Below are positions 18,413 through 27,882 of a stretch of DNA of 64,000 nucleotides, in pieces (within the stretch, counting starts at the first letter, position 1; the number at the start of each line of letters is the position of its first letter). The stretch spans positions 2,816,763 to 2,880,762 of the forward strand of contig NZ_UIGI01000001.1 in the NCBI RefSeq assembly GCF_900446255.1. The letters are read 5' to 3'. The position numbers were made by a program, and so were the translations under genes. Under the pieces are notes generated by a model. That model was not told where the DNA came from. It made no database searches and saw only the letters and a list, made by a program, of their open reading frames with translations. This DNA comes from Buttiauxella agrestis (GTDB lineage Bacteria > Pseudomonadota > Gammaproteobacteria > Enterobacterales > Enterobacteriaceae).

Positions 18413-18967
18413 TGGTCAGCTAGCCTGAGTTAAAATGTAAATATTATTAACACGGATTATATCATAAGCCGTTACAGAGTTGCCGCTACCTGATGATGGT
18501 ATGGAAAATTCCTGCATTATTTGGCTGATATATAAATCTCAGAGCGCATTGGTTCGGCGTGCCTGTTGTTTAAAAGCCATCACACGACACTTAACTTACG
18601 GAGTTTTCAGTGTTTTCCGCACTATTCATTAGAGTGTGATGAATCGCTAATAATAATGTTCTATTAAGAATACCCCCTGAAAAGGACAATAATACCAAAG
18701 GTTGATATTTCGCCATTAATGCTCTTATGCCTCAATTTACTGCACCAACAACCCCTGCCTCTATCAGGGTTGTTGAAGAAAAATTGAGTTATCCACGTTT
18801 TGTTTACCATGCATGTAAGTCAAAATTTAAGTTAATACGCTTTTATAAATCGACAAAATATTATGGAATTTTAGATTCCTTACATTACCCCCTATTGCAG
18901 AACTTAATTTAAGCCTCTATTATTAGCCCAACAAGCCAACCATCAATATAAGATTGAGATTACTAAA
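18413..18967. other. 555-bp tdk-hns intergenic region with strong stem-loop
   Basis: The region has no convincing gene and should hold both the tdk and hns promoters. At 18731-18788 an outer pair CTCAATTT / AAATTGAG encloses an inner stem CAACAACCCCTG (18746-18757) / CAGGGTTGTTG (18765-18775), with one bulged C and a seven-base loop. A 61-codon forward frame (18727-18912) overlaps this structure and has no recognisable content. The remaining sequence is AT-rich, as expected for a region bound by H-NS itself. Confidence 0.6.
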
Positions 18968-19378
18968 ATGAGCGAAGCACTTAAAATTCTGAACAACATC
19001 CGTACTCTTCGTGCACAAGCTAGAGAATGTACTCTGGAAACGCTGGAAGAAATGCTGGAAAAATTAGAAGTTGTTGTTAACGAACGTCGCGAAGAAGATA
19101 ATGCTGCTGCAGCAGAAATTGAAGAACGCACTCGTAAACTGCAACAATACCGTGAAATGCTGATTGCTGATGGCATTGATCCTAACGAATTACTGAATAG
19201 CATGGCTGCTGTTAAATCTGCAGGCAAAGCAAAACGCGCTGCGCGCCCAGCTAAATATCAGTACATCGACGAAAACGGCGAAAGCAAAACCTGGACTGGC
19301 CAGGGCCGTACTCCAGCAGTAATCAAAAAAGCAATGGAAGAACAAGGCAAAAAACTGGAAGACTTCCTGATTGCCTAA
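18968..19378 (+). CDS. hns: nucleoid-associated silencer H-NS
   Basis: A 136-residue protein nearly identical to E. coli H-NS (137). The N-terminal coiled-coil oligomerisation region ([20 protein letters not shown] onward to about residue 80) is followed by a flexible linker and the C-terminal AT-rich DNA-binding domain with [16 protein letters not shown], containing the QGR hook. It silences horizontally acquired and AT-rich genes and represses its own gene. The coding strand shows highly expressed-type codon use. The C-terminus is DFLIA rather than DFLIKQ. Confidence 0.98.
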   Translation: MSEALKILNNIRTLRAQARECTLETLEEMLEKLEVVVNERREEDNAAAAEIEERTRKLQQYREMLIADGIDPNELLNSMAAVKSAGKAKRAARPAKYQYIDENGESKTWTGQGRTPAVIKKAMEEQGKKLEDFLIA

Positions 19379-19401
19379 TTTTTGCTTTTAGTGCTGCTTA
19401 T

Positions 19402-19430
19402 TAAATCCCGCTTCGGCGGGATTTTTGTTT
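19402..19430 (+). terminator. hns terminator
   Basis: AAATCCCGC-TTCG-GCGGGATTTTT, 24 bp after the hns stop, is a canonical tetraloop hairpin with a T-run. Confidence 0.9.
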
Positions 19431-19976
19431 TATACGCTTTCAACAAGAACATAAAAAGAAACCAGGTGGCCTTTTCATTTCACCGCCTCTGAAATCATCC
19501 TGATTTGCCCTGAGCCTCTCTCCCTGCCACTGTACGCCGTTCCGCTATCAATATAAATTCGAGTATGTATGTGCCAGCGAATCGTCGATTTTGTGGATTA
19601 CCACATATAAAGAAATGGAATTAACAGTTCCATCGCAGAGCATTAAAATGGTTGTCAGGTTTGGATCCGCACAAATCGAGTGGTTTCGAACGAATAACAA
19701 ACCCCGTTCTGCACTGTGAGATGAATCACGGATCAATTTGTCTGCGGTCAATAAATCAGCCATAGCATTACGGCGGGCAGGGTCAAATTGCTGCCGGTAG
19801 AACTAAGAATGGGAGGAGATGGGATAAAACGGGATTTGCTATAAGCTCGAGTAATAATAGTCTTGCGGGGAAGCGATATCTGTATCCGGGAAACCGGACG
19901 CCAACAAATCCTCAGGACGGGATAGCCAATAAGATTTGCCGCGCCGGTAACCGGATATTTCCTACAACCCTACTTA
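19431..19976. other. 546-bp intergenic region hns-ugd, unexplained
   Basis: It contains a 71-codon reverse frame (19548-19763, beginning MADLLTADKLIRDS) without a clear ribosome-binding site and with no family I recognise. Near the ugd end lie small GC-rich hairpins such as ATCCGGGAAACCGGA (about 19881-19895) and a second CCGG..CCGG element, not followed by a T-run. I cannot say whether the region holds a small gene or gene remnants. Confidence 0.4.
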
Positions 19977-21317
19977 TTACGCAATATTGAGGGACGCTCC
20001 GCGACCGATTGCATAATAAACAAAACCGCGCTTACTGAGCCTTTCAGGATCATACAAGTTACGGCCATCGAAGATAATAGGTTGTTTCAGGGACTTCTTA
20101 ATTGCATCGAAATCAGGTGCTTTGAAACTCTGCCATTCAGTACAAATGACCAGAGCATCCGCGCCCTGCAATGCAGCTTCTTTCGTTCCCATCAGTTTCA
20201 GATCTGAGCGATGTCCATAAATGCGCTGGGTTTCATCCATTGCTTCCGGGTCATACGCCTGCACCTGAGCACCGCGTTCCCACAGCGCTTCCATCAGGAC
20301 GCGGCTTGAGGCTTCACGCATATCGTCAGTATTAGGTTTGAAAGAAAGCCCCCACAGCGCGAAGGTTTTGCCTTCCAGATTTTCACCAAAGTGACGATAA
20401 ATAAACTCAGGGAGTTTTAACTTCTGGTCCTGGTTTACCTCTTCAACCGCCTGCAGAATCCGTGGCGTATAGCCAATCTGCTGGGCAGTGCGAATCAGAG
20501 CCTGAACATCTTTAGGGAAACAGGAACCGCCATAACCACAGCCTGGATAAATAAAGCTATAGCCAATACGCGAATCTGAGCCGATACCCATGCGCACTTT
20601 TTCGATATCCGCACCCAGGCGTTCTGCCAGGTTCGAAATCTCGTTCATAAAGCTGATTTTGGTCGCCAACATACAGTTGGCTGCGTACTTGGTCAGCTCC
20701 GCGCTACGGATATCCATCAGGATCATGCGGTCGTGGTTACGGTTGAATGGCTCGTACAACTCACGCAGAAGATCAACGATGTCTTCGTTATCGGTGCCGA
20801 TAACGATACGCTCAGGACGCATACAGTCGGAAACCGCCGCACCTTCTTTCAGGAATTCCGGGTTAGAGACCACATCAAAGGAAACATCCACGCCACGCGC
20901 TTTCAGGGTTTCTTCCATTACGGCGCGTACTTTATCTGCGGTGCCAACCGGAACCGTAGATTTATCGAGCACAACTTTATGGGAAGTCATGTACTGGGCG
21001 ATGGTACGCGCGACGGCTGTAACGTATTTCAGGTCGGCAGAACCGTCTTCATCAGGCGGTGTACCCACGGCGATAAATTGCATTTCACCATGCTGAACGC
21101 CCATTTCAGCATCAGTGCTGAAGTGTAAACGCCCTTCTTCATAGTTTTTTTTCACCAGCGGCGTTAAGCCCGGTTCAAAAATAGGGATCACGCCGTTTTT
21201 CAGATTTTCGACTTTCTTTGCATCGACATCTATGCACATTACATCGTGCCCGACTTCCGCAAGCACTGCTGCCTGCACGAGTCCTACATAGCCGATACCA
21301 AATACAGTAACTTTCAT
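19977..21317 (-). CDS. ugd: UDP-glucose 6-dehydrogenase (long, 446-residue type)
   Basis: It oxidises UDP-glucose to UDP-glucuronate with two NAD+, feeding capsule, colanic acid or lipid A aminoarabinose synthesis. The N-terminal Rossmann motif is [20 protein letters not shown], the catalytic cysteine is in [10 protein letters not shown] (about residue 266), and the C-terminal UDP-binding domain contains [18 protein letters not shown]. This subfamily is longer than the 388-residue E. coli K-12 Ugd and is more similar to the 440-460-residue type. It lies 24 bp after galU in the same direction, so one transcript can supply consecutive steps. Confidence 0.93.
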   Translation of the reverse strand: MKVTVFGIGYVGLVQAAVLAEVGHDVMCIDVDAKKVENLKNGVIPIFEPGLTPLVKKNYEEGRLHFSTDAEMGVQHGEMQFIAVGTPPDEDGSADLKYVTAVARTIAQYMTSHKVVLDKSTVPVGTADKVRAVMEETLKARGVDVSFDVVSNPEFLKEGAAVSDCMRPERIVIGTDNEDIVDLLRELYEPFNRNHDRMILMDIRSAELTKYAANCMLATKISFMNEISNLAERLGADIEKVRMGIGSDSRIGYSFIYPGCGYGGSCFPKDVQALIRTAQQIGYTPRILQAVEEVNQDQKLKLPEFIYRHFGENLEGKTFALWGLSFKPNTDDMREASSRVLMEALWERGAQVQAYDPEAMDETQRIYGHRSDLKLMGTKEAALQGADALVICTEWQSFKAPDFDAIKKSLKQPIIFDGRNLYDPERLSKRGFVYYAIGRGASLNIA

Positions 21318-21341
21318 CTTTCTATCCTGCGTTGCAATGAA

Positions 21342-22250
21342 TTACTTTTTCGCGCCAACCGTCTCTTCAAGCCATGCTTTGAAATCAGCACCCAGAGTGT
21401 TGTGACGAATACCGTATTCCACAAACGCCTGCATATAGCCAAGTTTGTTACCACAGTCATGGCTCACGCCTCTCATGTGATACGCTTCAACGGTCTGTTT
21501 TTCCATCAGCATCGCGATGGAGTCAGTCAGCTGAATTTCATCGCCCGCACCTGGAGGCGTTTTGGACAACAGCGGCCAGATATCGGCGGTCAGCACGTAA
21601 CGACCCACAACAGCCAGGTTGGATGGTGCGACGTTTGCTTTAGGCTTCTCAACGATACCAACCATCGGCACGCTATCACCTTCATTTAATTCAACGCCTT
21701 TACAGTCAACAACACCGTAAGCCGTCACGTCTTCTACCGGTTCAACCATAATCTGGCTGTGGCCTGTCGCATCAAAACGTTTGATCATTTCTGCCAGGTT
21801 GTCTTGAGACAAATCAGACTCGAATTCATCAAGGATTACGTCAGGCAGAATAACTGCTACCGGCTCATCACCGACAACCGGATGCGCGCACAGTACGGCG
21901 TGGCCGAGGCCTTTCGCCAGACCTTGACGAACCTGCATGATAGTTACATGCGGTGGGCAAATAGCCTGAACTTCTTCCAGCAACTGGCGCTTAACGCGTT
22001 TTTCCAGCATGGCTTCCAGTTCAAAACTGGTATCGAAATGGTTTTCGATGGAGTTTTTCGACGAGTGCGTTACCAGCACAATTTCAGTAATACCCGCGGC
22101 GATACATTCATTGACCACATATTGAATAAGTGGCTTATCAACCAGCGGCAGCATCTCTTTTGGAATTGCCTTGGTGGCCGGTAACATGCGTGTACCCAAT
22201 CCCGCAACAGGGATTACTGCTTTTCTTACTTTAGAATTAATGGCAGCCAT
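21342..22250 (-). CDS. galU: UTP-glucose-1-phosphate uridylyltransferase
   Basis: GalU makes UDP-glucose from glucose-1-phosphate and UTP. The start [20 protein letters not shown] gives 302 residues, exactly as in E. coli; an upstream ATG eight codons earlier is rejected. The nucleotide-binding signature [20 protein letters not shown] and the sugar-binding region [12 protein letters not shown] are present. It is followed closely by ugd, which uses its product. In E. coli galU is followed by hns without ugd between. Confidence 0.97.
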   Translation of the reverse strand: MAAINSKVRKAVIPVAGLGTRMLPATKAIPKEMLPLVDKPLIQYVVNECIAAGITEIVLVTHSSKNSIENHFDTSFELEAMLEKRVKRQLLEEVQAICPPHVTIMQVRQGLAKGLGHAVLCAHPVVGDEPVAVILPDVILDEFESDLSQDNLAEMIKRFDATGHSQIMVEPVEDVTAYGVVDCKGVELNEGDSVPMVGIVEKPKANVAPSNLAVVGRYVLTADIWPLLSKTPPGAGDEIQLTDSIAMLMEKQTVEAYHMRGVSHDCGNKLGYMQAFVEYGIRHNTLGADFKAWLEETVGAKK

Positions 22251-22449
22251 TGAAAAATCTCCTGGACTGTTCAAGTTTTCACTTGCAAGTCAATTAAAAT
22301 ACGCATCGAGTATATCAGCTTAAAAATGAAATCTGCCGCTGTTTACCCGCTGCGCTGGTAATTTAAGATAAATACGAGTTGGTTAAGTACGATATTACCA
22401 CCAGCAAAGATAGGGGAGAAAACCTAAATGTTTTCAAGCATCCAGATGC

Positions 22450-23463
22450 TCATTCCGCAGACAACATGAGTCTTAAACGCCCGCCTGAACCCCACACCTG
22501 ACACTGCCAGGATTCGCAGCGCTGGCTAATTTGATTAAGGTAAGTATTGCCCAGAGTGCCCAGAGGCACACCATTACTGACCTGAATTTGATGTTCGCCG
22601 GTATTTAACGTCGCATTAAGTCCAGCGGAGACCAAAATGAGGTTTTTAAGCTCACTATGGTAATAGCCAACCATGAGGGGAAACTGTCCGGTCAAATTAG
22701 CTTGTCGTAATAACTGGTTAACTTGTTTTAGCAAATTCCCTAATTCTGGTAACCGCTGATGCTGGTGGGAAAGCTGTTCCTGCAATAAGCCATTAAATAA
22801 TGCCCGTAATAGCAGTGCAGCTAACACGCCGTTATCCCCAGCTCGAGTCACATCGAGGCAATAAAATGCCAGGTCGTTTTCTGAAAGCGGAGCGATATCC
22901 AGAACCAGCCCAGGTTGATTGAGGGTAATCAGTTGACGGTAATTGACGCGACAATGCGACATCACCTGTTGCACCGGGGGTTGCAGTTCTTGCAGTAATT
23001 TAGACGCCGCCTGCGGGTCGCTGACCAGCGCGTCCCAGTCCTGGAACAAACGTTCTTCTTCTTCAACCCGCGAATTAAACATATTGGGATAGAGGCAAGC
23101 AAAAACGGTTTCACGCAAGCGGTTAAGATCTTTAATAGGTTTAAGCAGAACATCCTGTACGCCAAAACGCAGCGCTTTGGCGATATCTGACATATTTTCA
23201 GTCGCGGAAATGACTAATATTGGCGTTTGCACCCCTTCATTACGCAGATGCTCGACTAACTTCAGCCCATTCATGCGCGGCATCGCCAAATCACAAATCA
23301 ACAAATCGGGTGCAAAAGTGGATATTTTTTCCAGAGCGTCGATACCATCTGTGGCAACGGCAATGATTGCCCCTAAAGAAGAAAGATAATTCTCCAGCAA
23401 AGAGCGGAAAACGGGCTCGTCCTCAACAATGAGAATCTGTTTTCCAACGAGTGGCTGTGTCAT
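22450..23463 (-). CDS. rssB: sigma-S degradation adaptor RssB (response regulator)
   Basis: RssB delivers RpoS to ClpXP for proteolysis. With start MTQPLVGKQILIVEDE it has 337 residues, as in E. coli. The N-terminal receiver has Asp58 (DLLICDLAMPRMNG) and Lys in VLLKPIKDL. The C-terminal domain is a degenerate PP2C-like fold (LVLDIAPLSENDLAFYCLDV). A longer in-frame ORF start 16 codons upstream lacks support. It is 93 bp downstream of rssA in the same direction. Confidence 0.96.
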   Translation of the reverse strand: MTQPLVGKQILIVEDEPVFRSLLENYLSSLGAIIAVATDGIDALEKISTFAPDLLICDLAMPRMNGLKLVEHLRNEGVQTPILVISATENMSDIAKALRFGVQDVLLKPIKDLNRLRETVFACLYPNMFNSRVEEEERLFQDWDALVSDPQAASKLLQELQPPVQQVMSHCRVNYRQLITLNQPGLVLDIAPLSENDLAFYCLDVTRAGDNGVLAALLLRALFNGLLQEQLSHQHQRLPELGNLLKQVNQLLRQANLTGQFPLMVGYYHSELKNLILVSAGLNATLNTGEHQIQVSNGVPLGTLGNTYLNQISQRCESWQCQVWGSGGRLRLMLSAE

Positions 23464-23556
23464 GTGCGCTCCCCTGACTGGCGATAGATCAATAGTGGCA
23501 TGGTATGACAATCACCGCCTGTCAGAATTGCCTGAAGATGCGAGTTTTCACCGTAC

Positions 23557-24465
23557 TCATTCATGGGTACGAACCAAAGGTAACAGCTCATCCATCTTTT
23601 TCTCGACGGCCAGACTCCCCGCACTGATCGCTTCTGCGGCGCGGTGGAAATCCAGGGTAGAAATCTGAGGGCAAAACGGCTGGAGCAAAATATCGGGAGG
23701 ATCACCGGCCATACGGTTGCGTTTTAAGCGGTTTTCCAACACCTGAATGGACGTGGTCATGATCTCCATGGCCGTTGGCGTGGTATTGGCGCGTCGCGTG
23801 GTGATTTTACCGAGTTGCTCGCGTAAACGGCCACGCCAGGAATCCGGTTGCACCTGGTTTTCAGCCAACGGCGTGGTCATATTTACGGAAAGTAAATCTT
23901 GCTGCATCAGATGGGCGTCATGCTGAAGATCGACAGCAATAACAATATCAGCGCCTAACGCACGGGTCAGCGACACCGGCACCGGGTTAACCACCGCACC
24001 GTCCACCAGCCAGTAGCCATTGTATCCGACAGGCGACAGCAACCCCGGCATACTACAAGAAGCGCGTACGGCCTGATGAAGATCGCCATCGGTGAACCAC
24101 AACTCGCGCCCGGTGCTTAAATTGGTTGCAACCGAGCCAAACCGCAGCGCGCAATCTTCAATTTTTTCTTCAGTTATGATTTTACGGACGTTATTGAAAA
24201 CTCGCTCGCCACGTAACAAACCGCCCCGGCGCCAGGAAAGATCCATCAGCCGCAGTACGTCCCAATAGCCGAACGAACGCACCCAGCGTTCCATCATAGG
24301 TAAACGATTACTGGCGTACGCCGCACCAACCAGCGCCCCCACCGAGCAACCTGCTACGATATCAACCTGAATTCCAGCTCGTTTTAACGCATTAATGACA
24401 CCAATATGCGCCCATCCTTTTGCTGCTCCCGACCCTAATGCCAGGCCGATCTTTACCTGTCTCAT
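23557..24465 (-). CDS. rssA: patatin-like protein RssA
   Basis: A patatin-fold putative serine esterase or phospholipase, 302 residues (E. coli 301). The oxyanion glycine-rich motif is GLALGSGAAKGWAHIG, the nucleophile elbow GCSVG, and the catalytic aspartate is in VDGAVVNPVPVSL (DGG/A motif). It shares the E. coli rssA-rssB arrangement, although no role in sigma-S control has been shown. The start ATG 24465 aligns with the E. coli start; the ORF extends 17 codons further upstream. Confidence 0.93.
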   Translation of the reverse strand: MRQVKIGLALGSGAAKGWAHIGVINALKRAGIQVDIVAGCSVGALVGAAYASNRLPMMERWVRSFGYWDVLRLMDLSWRRGGLLRGERVFNNVRKIITEEKIEDCALRFGSVATNLSTGRELWFTDGDLHQAVRASCSMPGLLSPVGYNGYWLVDGAVVNPVPVSLTRALGADIVIAVDLQHDAHLMQQDLLSVNMTTPLAENQVQPDSWRGRLREQLGKITTRRANTTPTAMEIMTTSIQVLENRLKRNRMAGDPPDILLQPFCPQISTLDFHRAAEAISAGSLAVEKKMDELLPLVRTHE

Positions 24466-24581
24466 TTCGCCTCGGTCTTTCTTCCCCGGTATATCACCGC
24501 GTGGCGAACTCGCCACAGCTCAGTTAACATAACTACCCCGCGTATTTACGCTGACTATTTTTTTGTAACCAAGGAGATGCT

Positions 24582-25040
24582 GTGTCGCAACTTTGCCCTT
24601 GTGGTAGCGGTCTGGAGTATAGCTTATGTTGCCAGCCTTACCTACGCGCGGAGCGCCATGCGCCAACACCATCACAGCTTATGCGCTCACGTTATAGCGC
24701 CTATGTGATGCAAGACGCAGATTACCTTGTCGCAACCTGGTATCCCCAGACTCGTAGCCCTTCGCTGAAGACCGATATTTCCGGTAGTTTTGCGACGACG
24801 CAATGGCTAGGTTTAACCGTTTATGAATCGGCAGATGGCGATGAAGCAAACGAAGGTTTCGTCAGTTTCGTCGCACGCTTTGAAGAGCAAGGCGAGGAAA
24901 GTGCGATCATTGAACGTTCTCGTTTCTTAAAGGAAAACGGTCAATGGTACTATGTCGACGGAACCCGCCCGCAATTTGGTCGTAATGACCCCTGCCCTTG
25001 CGGTTCCGGCAAAAAATATAAAAAGTGTTGTGGGCGTTAA
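24582..25040 (+). CDS. ychJ: YchJ family protein with SEC-C motifs
   Basis: A 152-residue protein starting at GTG, five bases after AAGGAG. It has zinc-binding SEC-C cysteine clusters at both ends: [13 protein letters not shown] at the N-terminus and [15 protein letters not shown] at the C-terminus. The middle is the conserved YchJ NTF2-like domain ([20 protein letters not shown]). The function is unknown; SEC-C motifs elsewhere bind SecB or ribosomal partners. It is divergent from rssA and 55 bp ahead of purU. Confidence 0.93.
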   Translation: MSQLCPCGSGLEYSLCCQPYLRAERHAPTPSQLMRSRYSAYVMQDADYLVATWYPQTRSPSLKTDISGSFATTQWLGLTVYESADGDEANEGFVSFVARFEEQGEESAIIERSRFLKENGQWYYVDGTRPQFGRNDPCPCGSGKKYKKCCGR

Positions 25041-25095
25041 CGCGACGTGGCACAAGATATTTAGCAAACAAACGAACAACAGGACTCACCCTGCA

Positions 25096-25938
25096 ATGCA
25101 ATCATTACAGCGAAAAGTACTCCGCACCATTTGCCCTGACGCAAAGGGCCTGATCGCCAAGATCACCAATATTTGTTACAAGCACGAACTGAATATCGTT
25201 CAGAACAATGAGTTTGTTGACCATCGCACCGGGCGCTTCTTTATGCGTACCGAACTCGAAGGCATTTTCAACGACACCACTTTGCTGGCAGATTTGGATG
25301 GCGCATTGCCTGAAGGTTCATTGCGTGAACTCATTCCTGCTGGCCGTCGCCGCGTGGTGATTCTTGTCACTAAAGAAGCGCACTGCCTGGGCGATTTATT
25401 AATGAAAGCGAATTACGGCGGCCTGGATGTCGAAATCGCCGCCGTTATTGGCAACCACGAAACGCTGCGCACTCTGGTCGAGCGTTTTGATATCCCGTTT
25501 GAGCTGGTGAGCCATGAAGGTCTGACGCGCGAAGATCACGATAAACAGATGGCAGACGCGATTGAAGCGCATCAACCTGATTATGTGGTGCTGGCTAAAT
25601 ACATGCGCGTGTTAACTCCGGAATTTGTTTCACGCTTCCCGAACCAGATTATCAATATCCACCACTCATTCCTGCCTGCTTTTATTGGCGCGCGCCCTTA
25701 TCACCAGGCTTATGAGCGCGGCGTGAAGATCATTGGCGCCACCGCCCACTATGTGAATGACAATCTGGATGAAGGCCCAATCATCATGCAGGATGTGATT
25801 CACGTCGATCACACCTACACCGCAGAAGATATGATGCGTGCCGGGCGTGATGTTGAGAAAAATGTTTTGAGCCGTGCTCTGTATCAGGTTCTGGCGCAAC
25901 GCGTGTTTGTTTATGGTAATCGCACGATTATTCTGTAG
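25096..25938 (+). CDS. purU: formyltetrahydrofolate deformylase
   Basis: PurU hydrolyses 10-formyl-THF to formate and THF, supplying formate for PurT. ATG 25096 gives 280 residues, the E. coli length. An N-terminal ACT domain (about residues 8-85) is followed by the formyltransferase domain with HHSFLPAFIGARPYHQAYER and the catalytic region ATAHYVNDNLDEGPII. The ORF is open further upstream into ychJ, but that part is antisense-free read-through in another frame. Confidence 0.97.
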   Translation: MQSLQRKVLRTICPDAKGLIAKITNICYKHELNIVQNNEFVDHRTGRFFMRTELEGIFNDTTLLADLDGALPEGSLRELIPAGRRRVVILVTKEAHCLGDLLMKANYGGLDVEIAAVIGNHETLRTLVERFDIPFELVSHEGLTREDHDKQMADAIEAHQPDYVVLAKYMRVLTPEFVSRFPNQIINIHHSFLPAFIGARPYHQAYERGVKIIGATAHYVNDNLDEGPIIMQDVIHVDHTYTAEDMMRAGRDVEKNVLSRALYQVLAQRVFVYGNRTIIL

Positions 25939-26016
25939 ATCAATCATGTAATTGCTTAGGTTTACGACGTTACGTGTAAAAAAACGGCAAACGATTCATT
26001 TTCTTACAGCGAATGC

Positions 26017-26044
26017 TTTACAGCGGCGCTTCATTTGATATGAT
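26017..26044 (+). promoter_or_regulatory. tyrT-like stable-RNA promoter
   Basis: TTTACA (-35) and TATGAT (-10) are separated by 16 bp and followed by the GC-rich discriminator GCGCCCCGC. This is nearly identical to the E. coli tyrT promoter, known for stringent control and Fis activation. Confidence 0.85.
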
Positions 26045-26102
26045 GCGCCCCGCTTCCAGACAAAGGACGCGAGCAAGAAAGCCAACAAAAAGTAATACCC
26101 CT

Positions 26103-26187
<85 letters not shown>

Positions 26188-26237
26188 TCTTCAAGCATTA
26201 AGTACGGCCAGTAGTTTCAAACAAGCATCATACCCCT

Positions 26238-26322
<85 letters not shown>

Positions 26323-26403
26323 TCTCTCGCAATACCTCTAAACAAATCCCCAATCGCATAATATTCAACACCAAACACAAAACTAAAAACGCAAAACCGA
26401 TCC

Positions 26404-26433
26404 GTAGGTCGGATAAGCGCAGCGTCATCCGAC
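26404..26433. repeat. REP-type palindromic repeat
   Basis: GTAGGTCGGATAAGCGCAGC followed by GTCATCCGAC forms an imperfect hairpin between the tRNA-Tyr genes and narI. It is the same family as 6551-6580 and 40943-40972. Confidence 0.7.
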
Positions 26434-26449
26434 ACCATCAACAAAAGCA

Positions 26450-26478
26450 CAAAAAAATACCCGGCCGAAGCCAGGTAT
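26450..26478 (-). terminator. narGHJI terminator
   Basis: On the reverse strand ATACCTGGC-TTCG-GCCGGGTAT followed by seven T ends the nar operon, 23 bp after the narI stop. Confidence 0.88.
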
Positions 26479-26500
26479 CTTTCAAATCAAATAACAACAC

Positions 26501-27178
26501 TCAACGACGAGCGCGAACGACCTGATACTTACGCGTCAAATACTCCACCGGCGCGCTCCAGACATGCACCAGACGGGTGAATGGGAACAGCAGGAACAGC
26601 GTCATCCCCAACACCAGATGCACACGGAAGATAAACGCCACGCCATCCAGATGCTCAGATGCGCCGCCGTGGAACGTCACCACCGCCTGCGCCCATCCCA
26701 CCAGCTTCATCATCTCGCTGCCGTCCATATGCTGGGCAGAGAAAGGAATAGTCAGCAGGCCGAGTGCGCATTGAATCATCAGCAAGCTCAGAATCAAAAT
26801 ATCCGCCACGCTTGATGTCGCCCGCACACGTGGATTAAACAGACGACGCTTGAGCAGCAGCAAACCGCCCACCAGCGTCATCACACCACATGCGCCACCG
26901 GCAATCATCGCCATCTTCTGCTTCACATCGATTGGCAGGAATGACTCGTACATCCAGTGTGGCGTTAACATGCCTAGGAAGTGTCCGGCGAAAATCCCCA
27001 GAATTCCGATATGGAACAAGTTAGAAGCCAGATTCATGCCTTTGCGATCCAGCATCTGACTGGAACCGGCTTTCCACGTGTACTGCCCGTAGTCATAGCG
27101 CAGCCAACTGCCCAGCAGGAAAACCGTACCGCAAATGTACGGATACATGTCATAGAAGAACACATTGAGAAAATGCAT
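26501..27178 (-). CDS. narI: respiratory nitrate reductase gamma subunit NarI
   Basis: The 225-residue membrane cytochrome b subunit that oxidises quinol and passes electrons to NarH. It has five helices, and the haem histidines lie in [15 protein letters not shown] and in the C-terminal [23 protein letters not shown]. It has the same length as E. coli NarI. It is the last gene of the operon, 2 bp after narJ. Confidence 0.97.
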   Translation of the reverse strand: MHFLNVFFYDMYPYICGTVFLLGSWLRYDYGQYTWKAGSSQMLDRKGMNLASNLFHIGILGIFAGHFLGMLTPHWMYESFLPIDVKQKMAMIAGGACGVMTLVGGLLLLKRRLFNPRVRATSSVADILILSLLMIQCALGLLTIPFSAQHMDGSEMMKLVGWAQAVVTFHGGASEHLDGVAFIFRVHLVLGMTLFLLFPFTRLVHVWSAPVEYLTRKYQVVRARR

Positions 27179-27180
27179 GA

Positions 27181-27882
27181 TTACTGTCCTCCGATATTCA
27201 GATACTGCGGAGCGACAGCCCCGGCAAAACGACGCTGATGGCTGCTAATTTCAGACTCGCCACACCCTGCGTCTGCAACAAATTTCACCTGCTCTTCTTC
27301 CCAAACGGCATCCAGCGCTTGCGGAGTATCATCACGTGCTTCACCGGCAATTTGTTGGCTCACACTTTCAACGACCACATCGCTTTGCGATAACCCCAGC
27401 AGCACATCAAACAGAGCGGCGTAATCACTTTCGCGCTGTTTCAGGCGCGCTGCCAGCAGTGCCAGAATCGGTGCCACATCCTGCAAACCGCCACGCGCTT
27501 CGGCTTCGTTGCGTTGTGATAAGTATTCCAGGTATAACGGAAGATGGTCCGGTAGCTCGCGGCTGTCGATCTCCATACCCGCCTGCTGATACTGATTCAT
27601 CAGGTTCACCATCGCCTGCCCGCGATCACGGGATTCACCGTGAACGTGTTCAAACAGCAATAGTGATGTCGCGCGGCCACGGTCAAACAGTTCGCTGTAA
27701 CTTGCCTGCGCATCCAGCAAATCACGGCTGCACAATGAGGTAATGAAACCGTTGAGCTGGGCCGCTTGTTGCAGATTTAACGCACTCCCTTCAGCCAATG
27801 CCTCGCGGAGTTCCTGTTGATGCTGCCACAGGGCAGCATCCGGATACTCCAGCAAGCGGGAAATCACCAGAAGTTCAATCAT
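27181..27882 (-). CDS. narJ: nitrate reductase assembly chaperone NarJ
   Basis: A 233-residue cytoplasmic chaperone needed to insert the molybdenum cofactor and assemble NarGH before membrane docking. The all-helical TorD/NarJ family is recognised by [19 protein letters not shown] and [12 protein letters not shown]. Its start overlaps the end of narH by four bases. Confidence 0.96.
   Translation of the reverse strand: MIELLVISRLLEYPDAALWQHQQELREALAEGSALNLQQAAQLNGFITSLCSRDLLDAQASYSELFDRGRATSLLLFEHVHGESRDRGQAMVNLMNQYQQAGMEIDSRELPDHLPLYLEYLSQRNEAEARGGLQDVAPILALLAARLKQRESDYAALFDVLLGLSQSDVVVESVSQQIAGEARDDTPQALDAVWEEEQVKFVADAGCGESEISSHQRRFAGAVAPQYLNIGGQ

Noticed and set aside
18727-18912. 61-codon forward frame before hns
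   Set aside because: It runs through the nested stem-loop and has no ribosome-binding site.
19548-19763. 71-codon reverse frame between hns and ugd
   Set aside because: No clear start signal and no family recognised; left as an open question in the intergenic entry.
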